The position numbers were made by a program, and so were the translations under genes. This document shows, one piece after another, positions 24,199-36,700 of a stretch of 64,000 bases of DNA (positions within the stretch are counted from its first letter, which is position 1; every line of letters begins with the position of its first letter). The notes under the pieces are model-generated. The model saw only the letters and a list, made by a program, of their open reading frames with translations, was not told the DNA's origin and made no database searches. The stretch is from Trichoderma breve (taxonomy: Eukaryota > Ascomycota > Sordariomycetes > Hypocreales > Hypocreaceae), in contig NC_079232.1 of NCBI RefSeq assembly GCF_028502605.1, forward strand, positions 4,588,001 through 4,652,000. The letters are read 5' to 3'.

Positions 24199-25884
24199 TG
24201 CTGAAGATGTCAAAATCCCAATATATTCTTTCGTCTTCCTTCTTTTTCGATTAGTCTTGTCCTCCGATTGCCTCTCAATCCTTCACCTAAACCGAGCAAA
24301 ACCCGAACAGAGATAAGATCAGACAGAATGAGACCGAGTAGCAGATGGAAAGCTAAGGAAAAGAGAACCGGCTCTACGGCGATCGGCTCGAAATTTGTCC
24401 CCTCCAAAAAGTTATTAAGCAGCTCTCCACCAAAAGCTTCCACGGACGTCGATGTTTGCGACGAGAAATAATTTAGACGAACATGCACCGAAAAAAAGGT
24501 GGGGGTAAATTGATTCTCTGGCTGGTTCATTGGAATTGCCGCGTTTTTGCCGATTTTAAGCCGAGCTCGAGCTGCTGTCTTCGACGCCTTTTGCGTGCCT
24601 GGTGATTGGTGGCTCGCTCTCCGCGCCTCCGATATGCCGTCATAACCCGGCCGATCCCGCTCTCTGCCGTTTTGCTTGGGAAAACAGGTTGGCAGAGGAA
24701 ACGGATAACCGCACTCGATCGACTCTGTGGGCGGCTTCAATTATGGGGGAGATTCTACACCTGTAGCATGGGTGATATTAGTAAAGCTCCAGATAATACA
24801 GAGCGCCAATGCTCATACAGTAGAAGCCTGCCCTTGTCACTTTTCTACTGCATGCCGAGAATTGATAAGCCAGCCGCTGGAAGGGACCCACCGACATGGA
24901 TGACAGGCAGACTGGCGGACTGACTGACGAAGCTCGCGAACGGCTTCACTCATGCAATTGGACGCGAATATTACTATGGATGCTAATCAGGTGATATTAT
25001 ATATGCTGCTCACTGTAATGCGCATATCAACCCGACGTTACTAAAGTACGGTTACCTCTATCAGGTCAGCCTGCAGCACACATCCATTGAGTGGCAAGCA
25101 CAAGTACCTGGTACAATGCTGCGAGGAATGGAGCACTCCTGCTGGCTGTACCAGGCGACCTGTCGGGCAGCTCCATGCACGTCTCGTCGTGGCCAAGCGA
25201 CGCCCGAGCCGTTGGCCAGATGACATGCAGCGCTGTGGACTTAAGTACCGAGTACGAGTAACATGCAAGAGTGCGCGGCGGGTGGATCGTCGAACCACCT
25301 GAGCCAGGCCCGTGCCCTATGAAGGAATTTCTTCAGTGTGTCTCTCATCCTTGCAGCATGTTTCGTGTCCCTCCTATGTCTCGCATGCAATGTTTCACGC
25401 CACCGTTTTTTCTAAACGACACGAAAAAAAAAAGAAAGAAGCTAACTGTAGATTCATTCAGCATCATGTTGTATTCGTCAGTTCTCTACAGGATATATAT
25501 AAACAAAAACACCAATTCGTCCCCTTCTATATGAGTGGCGCTGCGAATTCCTGGACCAGTGCCTGTCGATATGCTGCTTAAAACAATTGAACCAGTCCCA
25601 AACCGACGGGTTCTTTGGCCCGTACTACCATAGTAACAAGTGGCGCGATAGAGCACACCACGATGTGCCTCGCAGGAAACAAGTGAGAGAGAGAGCAAGA
25701 AGAAAAGGAAAAGGAAAAAGGAAAACAAAAGCCATCAGAGTGCCAAACGACTCCCACGGGTATCTACCCACCACGTACACACATCTGGTGTCGTGCTCAG
25801 GAACCTTGTAACGCCAAAACACCAATCCATGCCAGTAAAACGATGCAGCTGCTCACCAGAGCTCTCCATTTATGAGGCACCAGA
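24199..25884. other. Spacer between mdj1 and sap30 genes
   Basis: About 1.7 kb. It contains the mdj1 promoter (next to 24199) and the sap30 3' region. No further gene recognised. I looked for a clear heat-shock element next to mdj1 and did not find one by eye. Confidence 0.45.
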
Positions 25885-26504
25885 TCACTCAGCCACGACA
25901 ATGACTTGCTTGACCGTGCCTTGGTCTTTTACGACCTGGTGATTGCGTACTTTGTATATGAAGTCGACAATGACATCGTTCTCCTGGATGCCCAGCCCAT
26001 TGAAGTGCTTGCGCACGGCCAGGGCGAGCTGGTCTTTGGACTGTCGCTTGATCTGCTGCTTGCGGACCATTGTGGGAGAGTATAGGCCCAAGCTGCCGGG
26101 TCGCGAGAGCACCCAATTATGGAAGGAACTCGAGTAGGACGACGGCGTGGTCAGCTCGTGCTCGCGGAGGTAGGCGTGGAGGGATCGTCGCTCGAAGGAG
26201 TCCCAGGGAAGCTGTGAGGGTTGTGTTAGCATCGCCTCTGGACGCTGTTGACGTGCTGAGTTGAGGATTGGAGAGGTGGAATAAGCAACCACAGAGGGAG
26301 AAGACATACGCTTGGGAGCAGGGCTTCGGTCGGCACCTGGACGGGCACAGATGTGGGAGCGGGATGAAGGTCGTGTTTGGCAGCGTGAGTCTGCTGGCTT
26401 GCGCCACGGCGCATCTTTGTCGAACCATGGCCGTTCTTTTCCTTGACGGGAGCGTCGGCCTTGTGGTCGTCGTGATCTTTTCGAGACGTCTTGGTCGGAG
26501 CCAT
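25885..26504 (-). CDS. sap30: Sap30-like subunit of the Sin3-Rpd3 histone deacetylase complex, 173 aa
   Basis: Bridges Sin3 and the Rpd3-type deacetylase in a transcriptional corepressor. Exon 1 is 26504-26310 (65 codons, polar and basic: MAPTKTSRKDHDDHKAD), the intron 26309-26212 (98 bp), and exon 2 26211-25885. Exon 2 is the Sin3-binding domain: WDSFERRSLHAYLREHELTT, NWVLSRPGSLGLYSPTM, then RQSKDQLALAVRKHFNGLGI and ENDVIVDFIYKVRNH. The Cys-rich N-terminal finger of animal SAP30 is absent, which is usual in fungi. It is nuclear by inference. Confidence 0.93.
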
Positions 26505-28192
26505 GGCAGGTGTAGAGAGAGTAGAAAGTAGAAAGTGGACCGAATCAGGGCAATGCAAGCTGTGGCTTTGGAGCTGCTAGACGAAGAAGCAGGAGCGAGA
26601 ATGCGGGATATGGAGCTGTGGGAAGAGAAGAGGAGACGGAAGATCGTCACATCTCATGGACGAAAAGTGCTCAGCTGGTTTGGCTTGCGTGTGGGCTGCG
26701 AGGTTCGGAGGAGAAGCGAGGGTCTGGACAAGGAACCTGGAGGGAGAGGCTTTGGCAGTGCAGCACCTGACTCTTGCTAATGCTATGGCCGCCTTTTTTT
26801 CCGCTACGAGGGCAAGTACAGGAACGTTGAACCGGCACTGTGGGCGGAATGACGCGCTACCGAGCCTTGACAGCGCCGAGCAAAGTACCGCTGACGGCGT
26901 TGCTCGGTGCGAGGGTACCTGTCGCTGTCCTTGACCTTCCGCCCTCAGAAAGTGGGGGAGCCACCAAAGGCGCTTCTGGTGGGGTCGCTTTTAATGCGTC
27001 GCGTGCACCGAATTGGCGTCTAAGAGGATGCGTGTGCCGGTGCCTTTTTTTTGCCAGCCAAAGGCCAGCCATTAGCAGCGCTAGAGCACATGGGATGAGA
27101 GTTAGGCCTAGTGCGGTAGGTACTGCACGTTGGTGGCAGACAGTATGCGCCGCCATGTACCTACAGTGGTGCATTGAGCAGAGCTACTTGCATCAATGGC
27201 TTCGCTAGGGCGGGCTTTTGACTTTTTCTTCCAGTCGCTTTCTTCTTATTCTTCTCCATTGCTTCTTTATGCCTTTCTAGGTGCTCGCCTCTTTGAACTT
27301 TGCTGGATTTGCCACTATGGGGGTTTTCTTTCTTCCTTTTCGATTTTTTTTTGTTCCTGGTGCAAGGTGCTAGCGCCTGGATAAGCGCGGTGCAAGTTGT
27401 GCAGCGTCTCACCAGGAGAAAAAAAAAAGATCGGATTGAGACATGCAGCTGAGTCAAGGATCTGCCATAGCCGCGGCTATTCTTTTTTGAAAAAAAAAAA
27501 ATTAAAAATTCAAGCCCTTTATTTTGCTCTGCCAAGGACCTAACTAGGAGATATTATTTCTAAATGCTGCTACTGCTGTTGCTGCCGCTGCCGCAGCTGC
27601 TGAAGAAAAATAAAATAAAAAGCACGGTGAACCCCGAATTGCGATAAGATATCGGTGATGTCACTAGCGACCCTGACAACACATTGCCGCATTGGGGCTA
27701 GCACCAAGCCATTGACTTCTCGGTCTCAATGCCCATAGCTCGAGATCCTAATTCCAACACCGTGCTTATATTTAGGTACATGAAATTGTCAAGCTTGGAG
27801 ATGTCAGCAATATCTCAGAAGCATAGTTCGTACAATGAACCCAGCTCATACTAGGCCATATTTGCAGGACAATGGATAGATAAGCAGATCCATTGAAACA
27901 TCTTTCATCTCTTGTTATATCATATTCTTTGTTACATGTACCTATTTCCTTCCTCATGCTGTCTTTATGCTTCTTTTATCCTCACCTTCGAAAGCGTATC
28001 TCCAATTTCCATTTATAGATCATGATCATAATAAAAGAGGCCGTCAACTCGTACAAAGAAATAATGCAATTTTGAAAATGCTCTGCAACTTGTATATATG
28101 TCCTCGTAGAATCACCCAAAGAACTCAACTGTAATATTCTTCCACTTACATCCTACTTTCTGGCAGCCTCTATTACAGTTCAATAGGCCATC
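26505..28192. other. Divergent spacer, sap30 / casein kinase gene
   Basis: About 1.7 kb expected to hold two promoters. It has A-rich runs near 27,415-27,430 and 27,488-27,502 and a CTG/CCG trinucleotide stretch at 27565-27602. No gene recognised. Confidence 0.45.
27565..27602. repeat. Imperfect CTG/CCG trinucleotide repeat
   Basis: Roughly a dozen imperfect triplets of CTG, CCG and relatives (starting TGCTGCTACTGCTG) in non-coding DNA upstream of the kinase gene. Short and interrupted. Confidence 0.6.
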
Positions 28193-29832
28193 ATGTCTGA
28201 AATAATACAGGTATATCTCACACTATCCAAATTCACCCATCTCCAGCAAAAAGAAAACTAATCATCTCAGTCTTTCAAGAAACATGTCATCAACAAAAGA
28301 TGGCGCCTCGATGGCCTCATCGGCCAAGGAGGCTTTGGCAGCGTCTACATCGGTATATCATCCCATTCTTCCTTCAATCTCAATCACATTCCAATCCACC
28401 ACTAACACGCAGAACCCTTAGCAACCGACCTCGAAACAAACCAAATCGTCGCCGTCAAACTCCAAAACCTCCCCCCAGGTACATCCTCACCCTCTCAAAT
28501 GGATAACCTCGAAAGCGAGTCCTTCTACTACACCCTCCTCCGCAACAACCCAGGCATCGCAACCCACCACGAGAACGGCCGTCAAGAAAAAATCGGTCGT
28601 CAAGCCGCCCACGAGTTCATGGTCTACGAGCTCCTCGGCCCGTCACTCCAGACCCTCTTCTACCGCTGCAGGAAAAAATTCTCGCTCAAGACGACGCTCA
28701 TGCTGGCGGACCAGCTGCTGGAGCGTCTCGAGTTGTTTGACTCGCACAATATTGTACATAGGGACATTAAGCCGGACAATTTCGTCATGGGCTTTGGTAA
28801 AGAGAATGGGAAGATGGTTTATATCCTAGACCTTGGTCTAGTTGGTGAGTATACGAAAGACGAAGAGGTTGTTGCTGCGCCTAGCTATGCATTTTGCGGC
28901 ACTTATTATTGGGCACCTATAGCAGCTCACTTGAACCGTGTAAGTAAATCTCCTCCCTTTGCTCTTTTCATCATCTGCTTTCCCAAAGAAACTAACAAGA
29001 AGAACCTTCAAAGTCTCAATCTCCCAAAGACGATCTCGAATCCCTCGCCTACATGCTCATCTACTTCGCCAGCGGCTCCCTCCCCTGGCAAGGCTACGCC
29101 AACGAAAAAGAAAACACAGCCCTCTTGGATCAGCGCGTCGCCCGCCTCAAGCTCGGCCTCCCCATCAAACACATCTGCAAAGGCTTGCCCTCCCCCTTCG
29201 CCCGACACCTCATGTACGCCCGCTCGTCCAAGTACAACCACAAGCCCAAGTACGCCGAGCTGAGGGCAATGTACAGAAGGCTGATGAAGCGCCTAGGATA
29301 TAAGTACGATGGCGTCTATGACTGGGATTTGTTGGAGGATGGTAGTAGCAACAACATGCAACATGGCCCAGAGATTACCTTGGTACATGGCAGCGTGCAG
29401 CAGTACAAAGAACTGGCGGTGGACTCAGAGCTCACATTGGTAAATGACAGCCTTCCGATGAAAAAGATGAAAGAGGAAGACGAAGACTACAAACCCCCCG
29501 CAAAAAAGATCAAGGGAAGACCCAAAAAGGCAGCAAAACCTCGCGCGAAAAAGGTCAAGGAGGAACAAAAAGCGCAGGAGGAAGAGACAAAGCAGCAAGA
29601 CAAGGAACCCGCCAAGCCACAGCGAAAACCCAGAATCATATTCATCAAAAAGAAAAAGAGCGAAAGCCCTCCTCCTCCGAGAACACGCCGAGGCAAACTT
29701 GCCCAGGTAGTGAAGAAGCCAAAGAAGGAAAAGAAGGAAAAGGTTGTTGCGAAGAAAACGGCTGCGAACAAGGCTGCAATCAAGGTCGTTGTCAAAAAAG
29801 CGCCAGCAAAGAAACCCCTTGCCCGGGCCTAG
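28193..29832 (+). CDS. Divergent casein kinase 1 family kinase with AT-hook-like lysine-rich tail, 481 aa
   Basis: Ser/Thr kinase of the CK1 group. Exons are 28193-28210, 28271-28352, 28413-28939 and 29014-29832, with introns of 60, 60 and 74 bp. The very short first exon encodes MSEIIQ. The glycine loop IGQGGFGSVY is at 23-32, the ATP lysine at K49 (VAVKLQ), and the catalytic HRDIKPDN begins at 149. EFMVYELLGPSLQTLF and DDLESLAYMLIYFASGSLPW are CK1 hallmarks. Oddities: the metal loop reads DLG instead of DFG (ILDLGLVGEY), and the activation segment reads GTYYWAPIAAHLNR where CK1 usually has GTxRYASI. After about residue 350 the tail is Lys/Ala/Pro-rich, with an AT-hook-like core KGRPKK (GRP at 377-379) and a histone-H1-like end (KKAPAKKPLARA). 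This suggests nuclear or chromatin localisation. Key catalytic residues are present, so it is probably active. Confidence 0.85.
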
Positions 29833-30413
29833 GCTCATTGACAAGGCTCGACAAGACATATCGTTTTTGACAACTGGTAGAGCATGAGATTTATATAAAT
29901 GCATGATGCACGTATAATGTATAGTACTGAGTGTAGAATTTTGTTTTTCAACAAGGTGGCGTATTGGTCAAAAGCGTAGTTTGCAACAGAATACCTGTCA
30001 GTGTTCACATTGTCACAAAATAGCATAGAAGACGAAAAGCACATAAAACTTTCCATTTTTATTTAACAAGCCCGGCTATTTTTTGTCCCTTCATTTCCCA
30101 CAAAGCCAAAAAGATTTCATATCCTCAATAATAAACACAGACCGTACACAACCCGCCATTGCTGTCACTAGAAAAAGGGGTATTTTGAAACCAAGCAATA
30201 GTATGCGCCGTCCCATATGTTGGAGGCAAAATCCGCCAGCTATCCGCACGTAAAATCTTTCAGCTGTACCCCCCACCCTCCGGCTGATGTATCCCTTAAA
30301 ATCGTGATGCGTAGACGAACCAAGAAAATCCAATAGAAAATATAAAACCAAAAGCAAAAAAATATACCATGAATTCATAAAGTAGAAAAAAGTGTCAGTC
30401 GCTCACAAGGCTT
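29833..30413. other. Convergent 3' region, kinase / transcription factor
   Basis: About 0.6 kb, AT-rich, between two converging genes. Presumed 3' UTRs. Nothing else seen. Confidence 0.45.
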
Positions 30414-33400
30414 TTACAGGACATTGCCTCCAGAGTTCAGCACTATGCAGTTGTGTAACAGGTTTGCCCCTTCGTGGAGGAGCTCCCATCGAGAGTTGTC
30501 AAAGGTATCCTTCAGCACCATGAGCAACGCCGTGTTGCCGTTTATCCCTCGCATATTTCTCAGCTCATTGGGGTCTGTAACCCCGCCATACTTGCTGAGG
30601 TAGGCTCTCATCTGCTGCCATTGTTCATGGTGACCCACGGGCGTCGATCCAGCCAAGCAAGGCCCCTCGACCGCAAACCCATAGCACCAGACGACCAGTG
30701 CTGCAAAGTAGAGGACCCAAGGTCGATTCAAGAGCACATCATCGCGGGTCTCGTATGGCTTGTCATGATCAGGACTCGTCGAATACGGAGGTCCAGCTTG
30801 ATCAGGCACAAGGACAGATAACAGAAACTTGAGTGCGTAATACACCGCATCGCGAGCCCTTGCAGACGGGGCCCAAAACTCTTTGATTCTTCGCTGAGCG
30901 CTGAGGAATTCTTGATGGCCGATCGACCGACCAAGAAGCCGCTTCGCCCGAGCGAACATTTGGCAGTCTACAATATCGGCATGCATAGCCATGTGGGCCA
31001 AATGGTGCAACACCGTACGGCTCTCAAATACGACGTTGAAATCTTGCTGTTGTAGATCCAATCGATAGGGGTCAGATTCGTTCTGTTCAATCGCCTTATC
31101 AAAGTTGGACTTCCATGAGTCGTATGCCCTGGTGAGAGTTGCCCGCCACTTGTCTCGCCCACCAAGGGCCTGAATGACGCCTCCTCCTAGCACGTTGACT
31201 TGAAGATCACGCTGGTGCATATGATATGTGACACTGAGAAGCCCGGCCATAAGGACTGATCGGCCGAATGGTGTCGTCCGTACGTCCTGATGGCTCAGTG
31301 TGCGTTTCAGGCCCTCGAGGAACGTTACGGGTTTGATGCCACGGGACATTAGGTTGGCTTCGACTCGACCGACTTCAGCGCTGCTGGCCGCCCTCCATAG
31401 TGACTCGTCACAAGGGAGCGTTAGCCTCATCTCGTGGGCTACCATGACTGCCGAATGGCCAAACATGGTGGCGTGAGTCGAGTCGATGATGAAGGCAGCA
31501 AAGGCAGCTCTCCGAGTGGCCTCGTTCGTAATCCAGTGGTTCCACCATTCGTCTGCTGTGTGAGCTATACCGGAGGCCGAAGATTTTCGTGATCCGTCGG
31601 AACTGTGCTGGGGTGGCGAGTCCAATGTCGATTTTCCAATGAGAGATCGTCCTCTCCTCATCAAGGTAACTGTAGTGGCGTGGTGAATGTGAGCTCGCTC
31701 GTGGAGTTCTCTCGTTGAATACATCTTTTCGTAAAGCTCAAGCAGGATCAGCGTTTGGAAAACCCATAACTTAGCGGGAGGCCGAAAACTGCGCTCCATG
31801 AATACTTCCCATCGCAGATGCTCCGCAAGGAAATTGGACACCTCAGCCCCTGCCATTGTCACTTTCGTCCCGTGTGTTCTGTCCAGGCAAGCAGCGCCAA
31901 TGGCCATGATGGCGATGAGCAAAAGGTTGGGTGTCTTCTCCGTAGCAAAGGTGGGCTTGTGCAAGATTGGCATTTGATCGCTGAAATGGTACCAGTACGA
32001 CCCGACGTAGGCCTGCATCATCCGTCTGCTTAGCATGTGCTCTCCGGAAGAGCGGTCGCCGCCCAGAATGCTGTTGCGCCGTTGTCTCGCTGAAATGTCC
32101 TCATTGTCTTCTTGGAAGCGGTCGCTAATCAGGTCAAAAATCTCCTGGCTACGCTCCTCTGTGATATTGGCCTCTGGGGCATGCTGCTCCAAGATGTTAT
32201 TAACAGCCATAACATCTTGTGGGTCAGAAGGAAAGAATCCCACAGTTGAATGTTCGCCTAAGAAGTGGTCGTCGTGACTGCCATTCTGCGAATTGCCGTA
32301 ACTAAAAAGGGGTATTAGCTTGGTATTATAGCAAATCCCAGCTGGGGGTGCGTTGAGTTTTGCTTACGGTAGGAGAGGAGGGGGCAGCGCCTGTGGGTGA
32401 GGAGAACCATTTGCTGGCAAGGAGTTGAACAGATATGCCATGAAATCCTCGGGCATCCCTACATACGGAGACTTGTTGACACCATCGTCAGCAAATACGG
32501 GTCCACTGCTTGACATTTCCATGTGGTCCAGCATGATCATCTCGTTTGGGTGATGATGGTGGGCGTCAGAATACTGCGCCGATGCTGTTGTCGTTCCATG
32601 AGACGGCGGTCCATCCCTCGGCGGCGCTGGGGCCGTTTGTAAGTGAGAATATTGTGCTGGCGGCAAGCTAAATGGAAGAACATTATGCTGAGGCACGAAG
32701 CCGGCAGTTTGTGGAGTACTGCTAGATTGGCTATGGTAGCCTTGTCCACTGGAGGCTGGTGATATCACGCCATATGGCCCGACATTGGTTTGGATCGACG
32801 GCCGGGTCGGTCCATGAGAAGGCTGGCCGCTTGCTAGCCTGCGAGGCGCAGACGCGCCATGAGCGATGGGGTCACGCCCATACGCATCATGCCCAACAGA
32901 CGATACACTACCGGGGAATAGAGGAGGACCGGCATTGTTAATCAGAGGGTAAGGGTCCCCCGGAGGCTCTTGGGGAGAGGGGTGATGATGATGTATTGGT
33001 GGGGGTGGCCTGGGATCATGATATGCAGGCACAGGCACGGGCGCGGGAATAGGCACAGGCACAGGCACAGGCCGACTAGAATCAACGGGAACGAGTTTGG
33101 GAGAAGTAACAGATGCCGCATGGCTAACCATGGAGTCTCTTCTGTTAAGCTGTGAGCCCTTGGCCGTATGCCGGTCCATATGACGCTTCAACAAGTCGCC
33201 TCGAACAAAGGTCCGAGGGCAGTCTGGGTACTCGCAGCGAAAAATCTGTTTGGAGTTGTGGTTAAGTTGATGTCGATATCTGAGATGCTGTTAGTCGAGC
33301 ATATCTGACAAGGGCTGGAGAATGCAGACGTTGTATATCCCGCACCAAGAAGACGCACGGGTGCTGCAGCCAGGAACGGTATCGATCCCAGTTACCGTCC

Positions 33401-33766
33401 TAGGGAGAAGCAACAAAGAAAACACGGGTATCTGAATTGGTCAACTTACAAATGCTCTGCTCTTGAGTAGCTCTTCCCGCAGCCCTCGGCGTTGCATTCG
33501 AATCTCTTCTCAAGGCCCTTACGGCTCCGCCTCCTCTTGCGTGTTGGCTCTTCGGAATTTGACGATGCCTCATTTTGGTCATCGCCATTTCTCTTTGGGT
33601 TCTCATCACGACTGGGGGTCCCATTTTCCGTCTTGGGAACTCGGGCTTGTCCAGAGTCTTCTGGCGACGCGCCGCTTCCATCGCGGGCGGAGCCCATGGC
33701 GGTGGAGCTGGCCGGAGAGATGGGTAAAGTTGGCTTTGCCGCTGCAGACTGAACACTAATAGTCAT
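30414..33766 (-). CDS. C2H2 zinc-finger transcription factor with fungal-specific regulatory domain, 1,038 aa
   Basis: Probable sequence-specific DNA-binding regulator; target genes unknown. Exons are 33766-33450, 33279-32368 and 32301-30414; intron 1 is long for this window (170 bp) and intron 2 is 66 bp. A basic patch RKRRRSRKGLEKR (likely nuclear signal) precedes two C2H2 fingers, C91/C96/H109/H113 and C121/C126/H139/H143. The first finger is split by intron 1. A Pro/Val repeat (PVPVPVPIPAPVPVP) and a Pro/His/Gln-rich, probably disordered, region follow. The third exon is a long helical region resembling the fungal transcription factor regulatory domain, with ILHKPTF, IMAIGAACLD and a WVFQTLILLELYEKMYSTRE segment. 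Two fingers plus this domain is a known fungal architecture. I do not recognise the orthologue. Confidence 0.85.
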
Positions 33767-36700
33767 TGCTTGATGTGAGACGGTTTCTCTCTTGGGTAGA
33801 GAAGTCAGGAGGGCAGAGATCGAGGGCCCACCAACAAGGTGTGGACAGCGTCAAGGGAGGGATCCGGATCGCCGCGTCGGTAGAACGGGAAACAAAATAG
33901 GCAGAGAAACGATTGCACAACGGCCTCGACTCCGATCAACAGGCACTCGAAGATATTCTTCCGCGGAGTGGCTCCCCTTTTTTCTTCCTCTCTCTTGTCC
34001 TTGATCTCTAGTCTTGCGGGACCTCTGTGACGGGACCGGCAGCGGAAGCGGGACGCAAAAGAACACCAGAGACAGGACAGGTGTTGGACTTGGCGAGACG
34101 ACGTCCTCTATGTCAGCCTGTCTAGGAAAGCGATTATAAGGATGCGCTCAATACAACATGGCTGCCAAAACCAGCCCAACGGAACGACCCGGCCAACGGT
34201 TAAGATCCGGGCCCGATCATGCGAGGGAACGAAGAGGCTCGGCGAGGACTGGGCAAGATGATGGACAGCCGATAGCGCACCGTCGTGTGACTGGCAGGGC
34301 AAGGCTCAGCACCGACACGGCGGCAATGGCAGGGCAAAGCAGGGCAAAGAAGCGCAGAAAAAGTGCAGTACAGGGCGCGTAGGAGAGACTCTGGCGAGAC
34401 TGAGGCTCACGATGGAGTCTGGCGTCTGGCGTCTGGAGAGGGGCGGCGACGGGTGCGGGACTGGGGGCAAAAGCTGAGCGACTCGACTCGACGATGGCCT
34501 CAAAGCTGAAAAAAGCTGGAGCTTGCCCAAAGCACAGACAGGATGCCTTGCGTGAGCAGAGCAGATCCGAGCAGAGCAGGGAAGATCCTGCGAGGCGTCG
34601 ACCGGAGCCGTTTGTCGGGCCGGGCGTGTTGCTGGTGAGTTGCAGCAGTCAGCCGTCCTCTTTTTTTTTTTTTTTTTTTTTTTTCTGGTCCCTTTTTTGA
34701 TGGTGATGGGACGACAAGATGGCGCGGGCACAATGGGCGATCAGATGGAGATTGGGCGTTGCAAAAGAAGGATTGACAGTGGAGGGACCCCCATGGAACA
34801 TTGCCCCATGCTGAACCATGGGGTCACCCATGAATTTACTGGCACTAGCATGCCGGGCAGGCCTAGCACATGCACTCCAGCGCTGCACTGTAATTGCTAA
34901 ATGCACCTACAAGCGCTATTTTGGGGGACTGAGCCAGTGAGGGCGAGGCGGGCGGGCCTTTGCAAGCGATGCTGCGGCTGGACCCCTGATTGGGTGCGCA
35001 AGAAAGGCTGGATTAGACTGGACAGGGTTGGGCAAGCAAAAAGGATGGAAGAGGTTGAGAGCAAACGAAAAAAAAAGGGCTGAAGTTTGAGTGCATCGTG
35101 TGCAGTACAGTACAGTACATGGATAGTGCTCTTCTCTCAGAGGATGCATCACCACTCAGTTTACTTGTGATTCTGCACGAGTAGAGGAAACGACTGTACT
35201 CGTACCCCTTCCATGGTACAGTTCAGCTCAGCTACTCCATACCTGTCCCTTGATTCTGCGGAGTTTTATTTCCCGTCCAGGCACTGAACATTAACCGCGC
35301 AACCGCCTTGTGGAGGCTGGGCTGGATGTCGCAGCCTGGAATCATTCCCAGCTCAAACTCCCTCGGCGGAATGCAGCAGCACCTTGCAGAGCGGGTATTG
35401 TCCAACGCGGGAGCCGTTAAAGCCTAACTAACTGGCACAGGCAAAGGGTACGAACCGATGCGCGTAACGAACGGCTGATGCTCCCTCGGCCGTTACCTTT
35501 GTCTTGATGAGGGAACATCCGCGGGACAGCACGGCATTAATAATTCATCAAGTAATCCAATGCTGTCGTGCTCCGTGGCTTCGTGTGCTAGTGCTATTCG
35601 ATGCACGCACGCAGTCTGCCTCGCATTGCAGCGGCATCTCGCCAACAGACGGTCATCGGTGTTTGCTTGTGCAAACGCTGTATACTCGGACAGTAGGCGG
35701 GACATTCGGAGGCGAGTCCCATGTTCGTGATCCATGCCCATGGGAGGGAGGGATACCCCAGCACAAGCCTACCATTCATGACCCTGGCCAAACCCGTCAA
35801 TGTTGCACAGCATGAGCTCCCACGTAGGTACGAGCCGTTATGCCAGCCCCAGAGACGCCCGCTGCGAACCATGTCGTCGTCTCATAGGTCTGCAGGCTCG
35901 ATGAACGGCCTGTTGAAGACAAGTCAAGCGTCCAATGCGAGCACGTCAGAAAAAAAAGGTTGATGCCGAACTCATATGCCAAGCCCATTGCACCCATTCG
36001 CACACCATTCTCAGTTACCTCTCCCAGTAGTGCATTGTCCTCAGCCTTGCTATGTCACCCTCATCGGCTGGCGCGGCCTGACCCGCCCGCTGTGGAGTTT
36101 AGACTTCCCTTGCAAGCCGCAGATTCGAGAGAGGACATAACAAAAGAGAAGCAGAGAAAAAAAACTGAGTGGCTGCAGGCCGGTGTAGTCTGTGTAGTCT
36201 GTGTAGCAGCGGGCCCGAGTGAAAGCTTATCGGGCGATAGCCACAAGTAAGACGCACAAACCCCCAAATGCAAAATGCTAAAAATCGAGGCCATGGGGGT
36301 AAGTCCGGACCGTCGAAGTAACTCGTACATACAGGTGCTGGTAACACCTTGATCGATCTCGCGATGCTCCGGTGCTTGGGCCAGCAGAGCCGAGCCTTGA
36401 GAATGCGGAGCATCCCAATCATTAATCCCACCGGCCTAATAATCGCCGATTACGCAGCGGGCCACCACATGACATGAGCACGCCTCAATGCCCACGCAGG
36501 CCGTTGGCACCGGTCCCAAGGCGCGGAAGACGCCGAGATCAACGTTTTCCGAGGCCAAAACTCCGTTTCGCATGGATCGTCGCTCTTGATCAGGGAGGTC
36601 TACAGTAAAGTCGAGGAAGGATGCCGCGTGGACAGCCGTTAGCTTCGACGTTCTGTCTAACGACCCGGCACAAAGCCGTTGGCGTTGGGGGCGCTGGCCA

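Noticed and set aside
29425..29904. Long hydrophobic antisense frame opposite the kinase tail
   Set aside because: It is the reverse reading of Lys codons (AAG/AAA giving Leu/Phe). A shadow of the coding strand, not a membrane protein.
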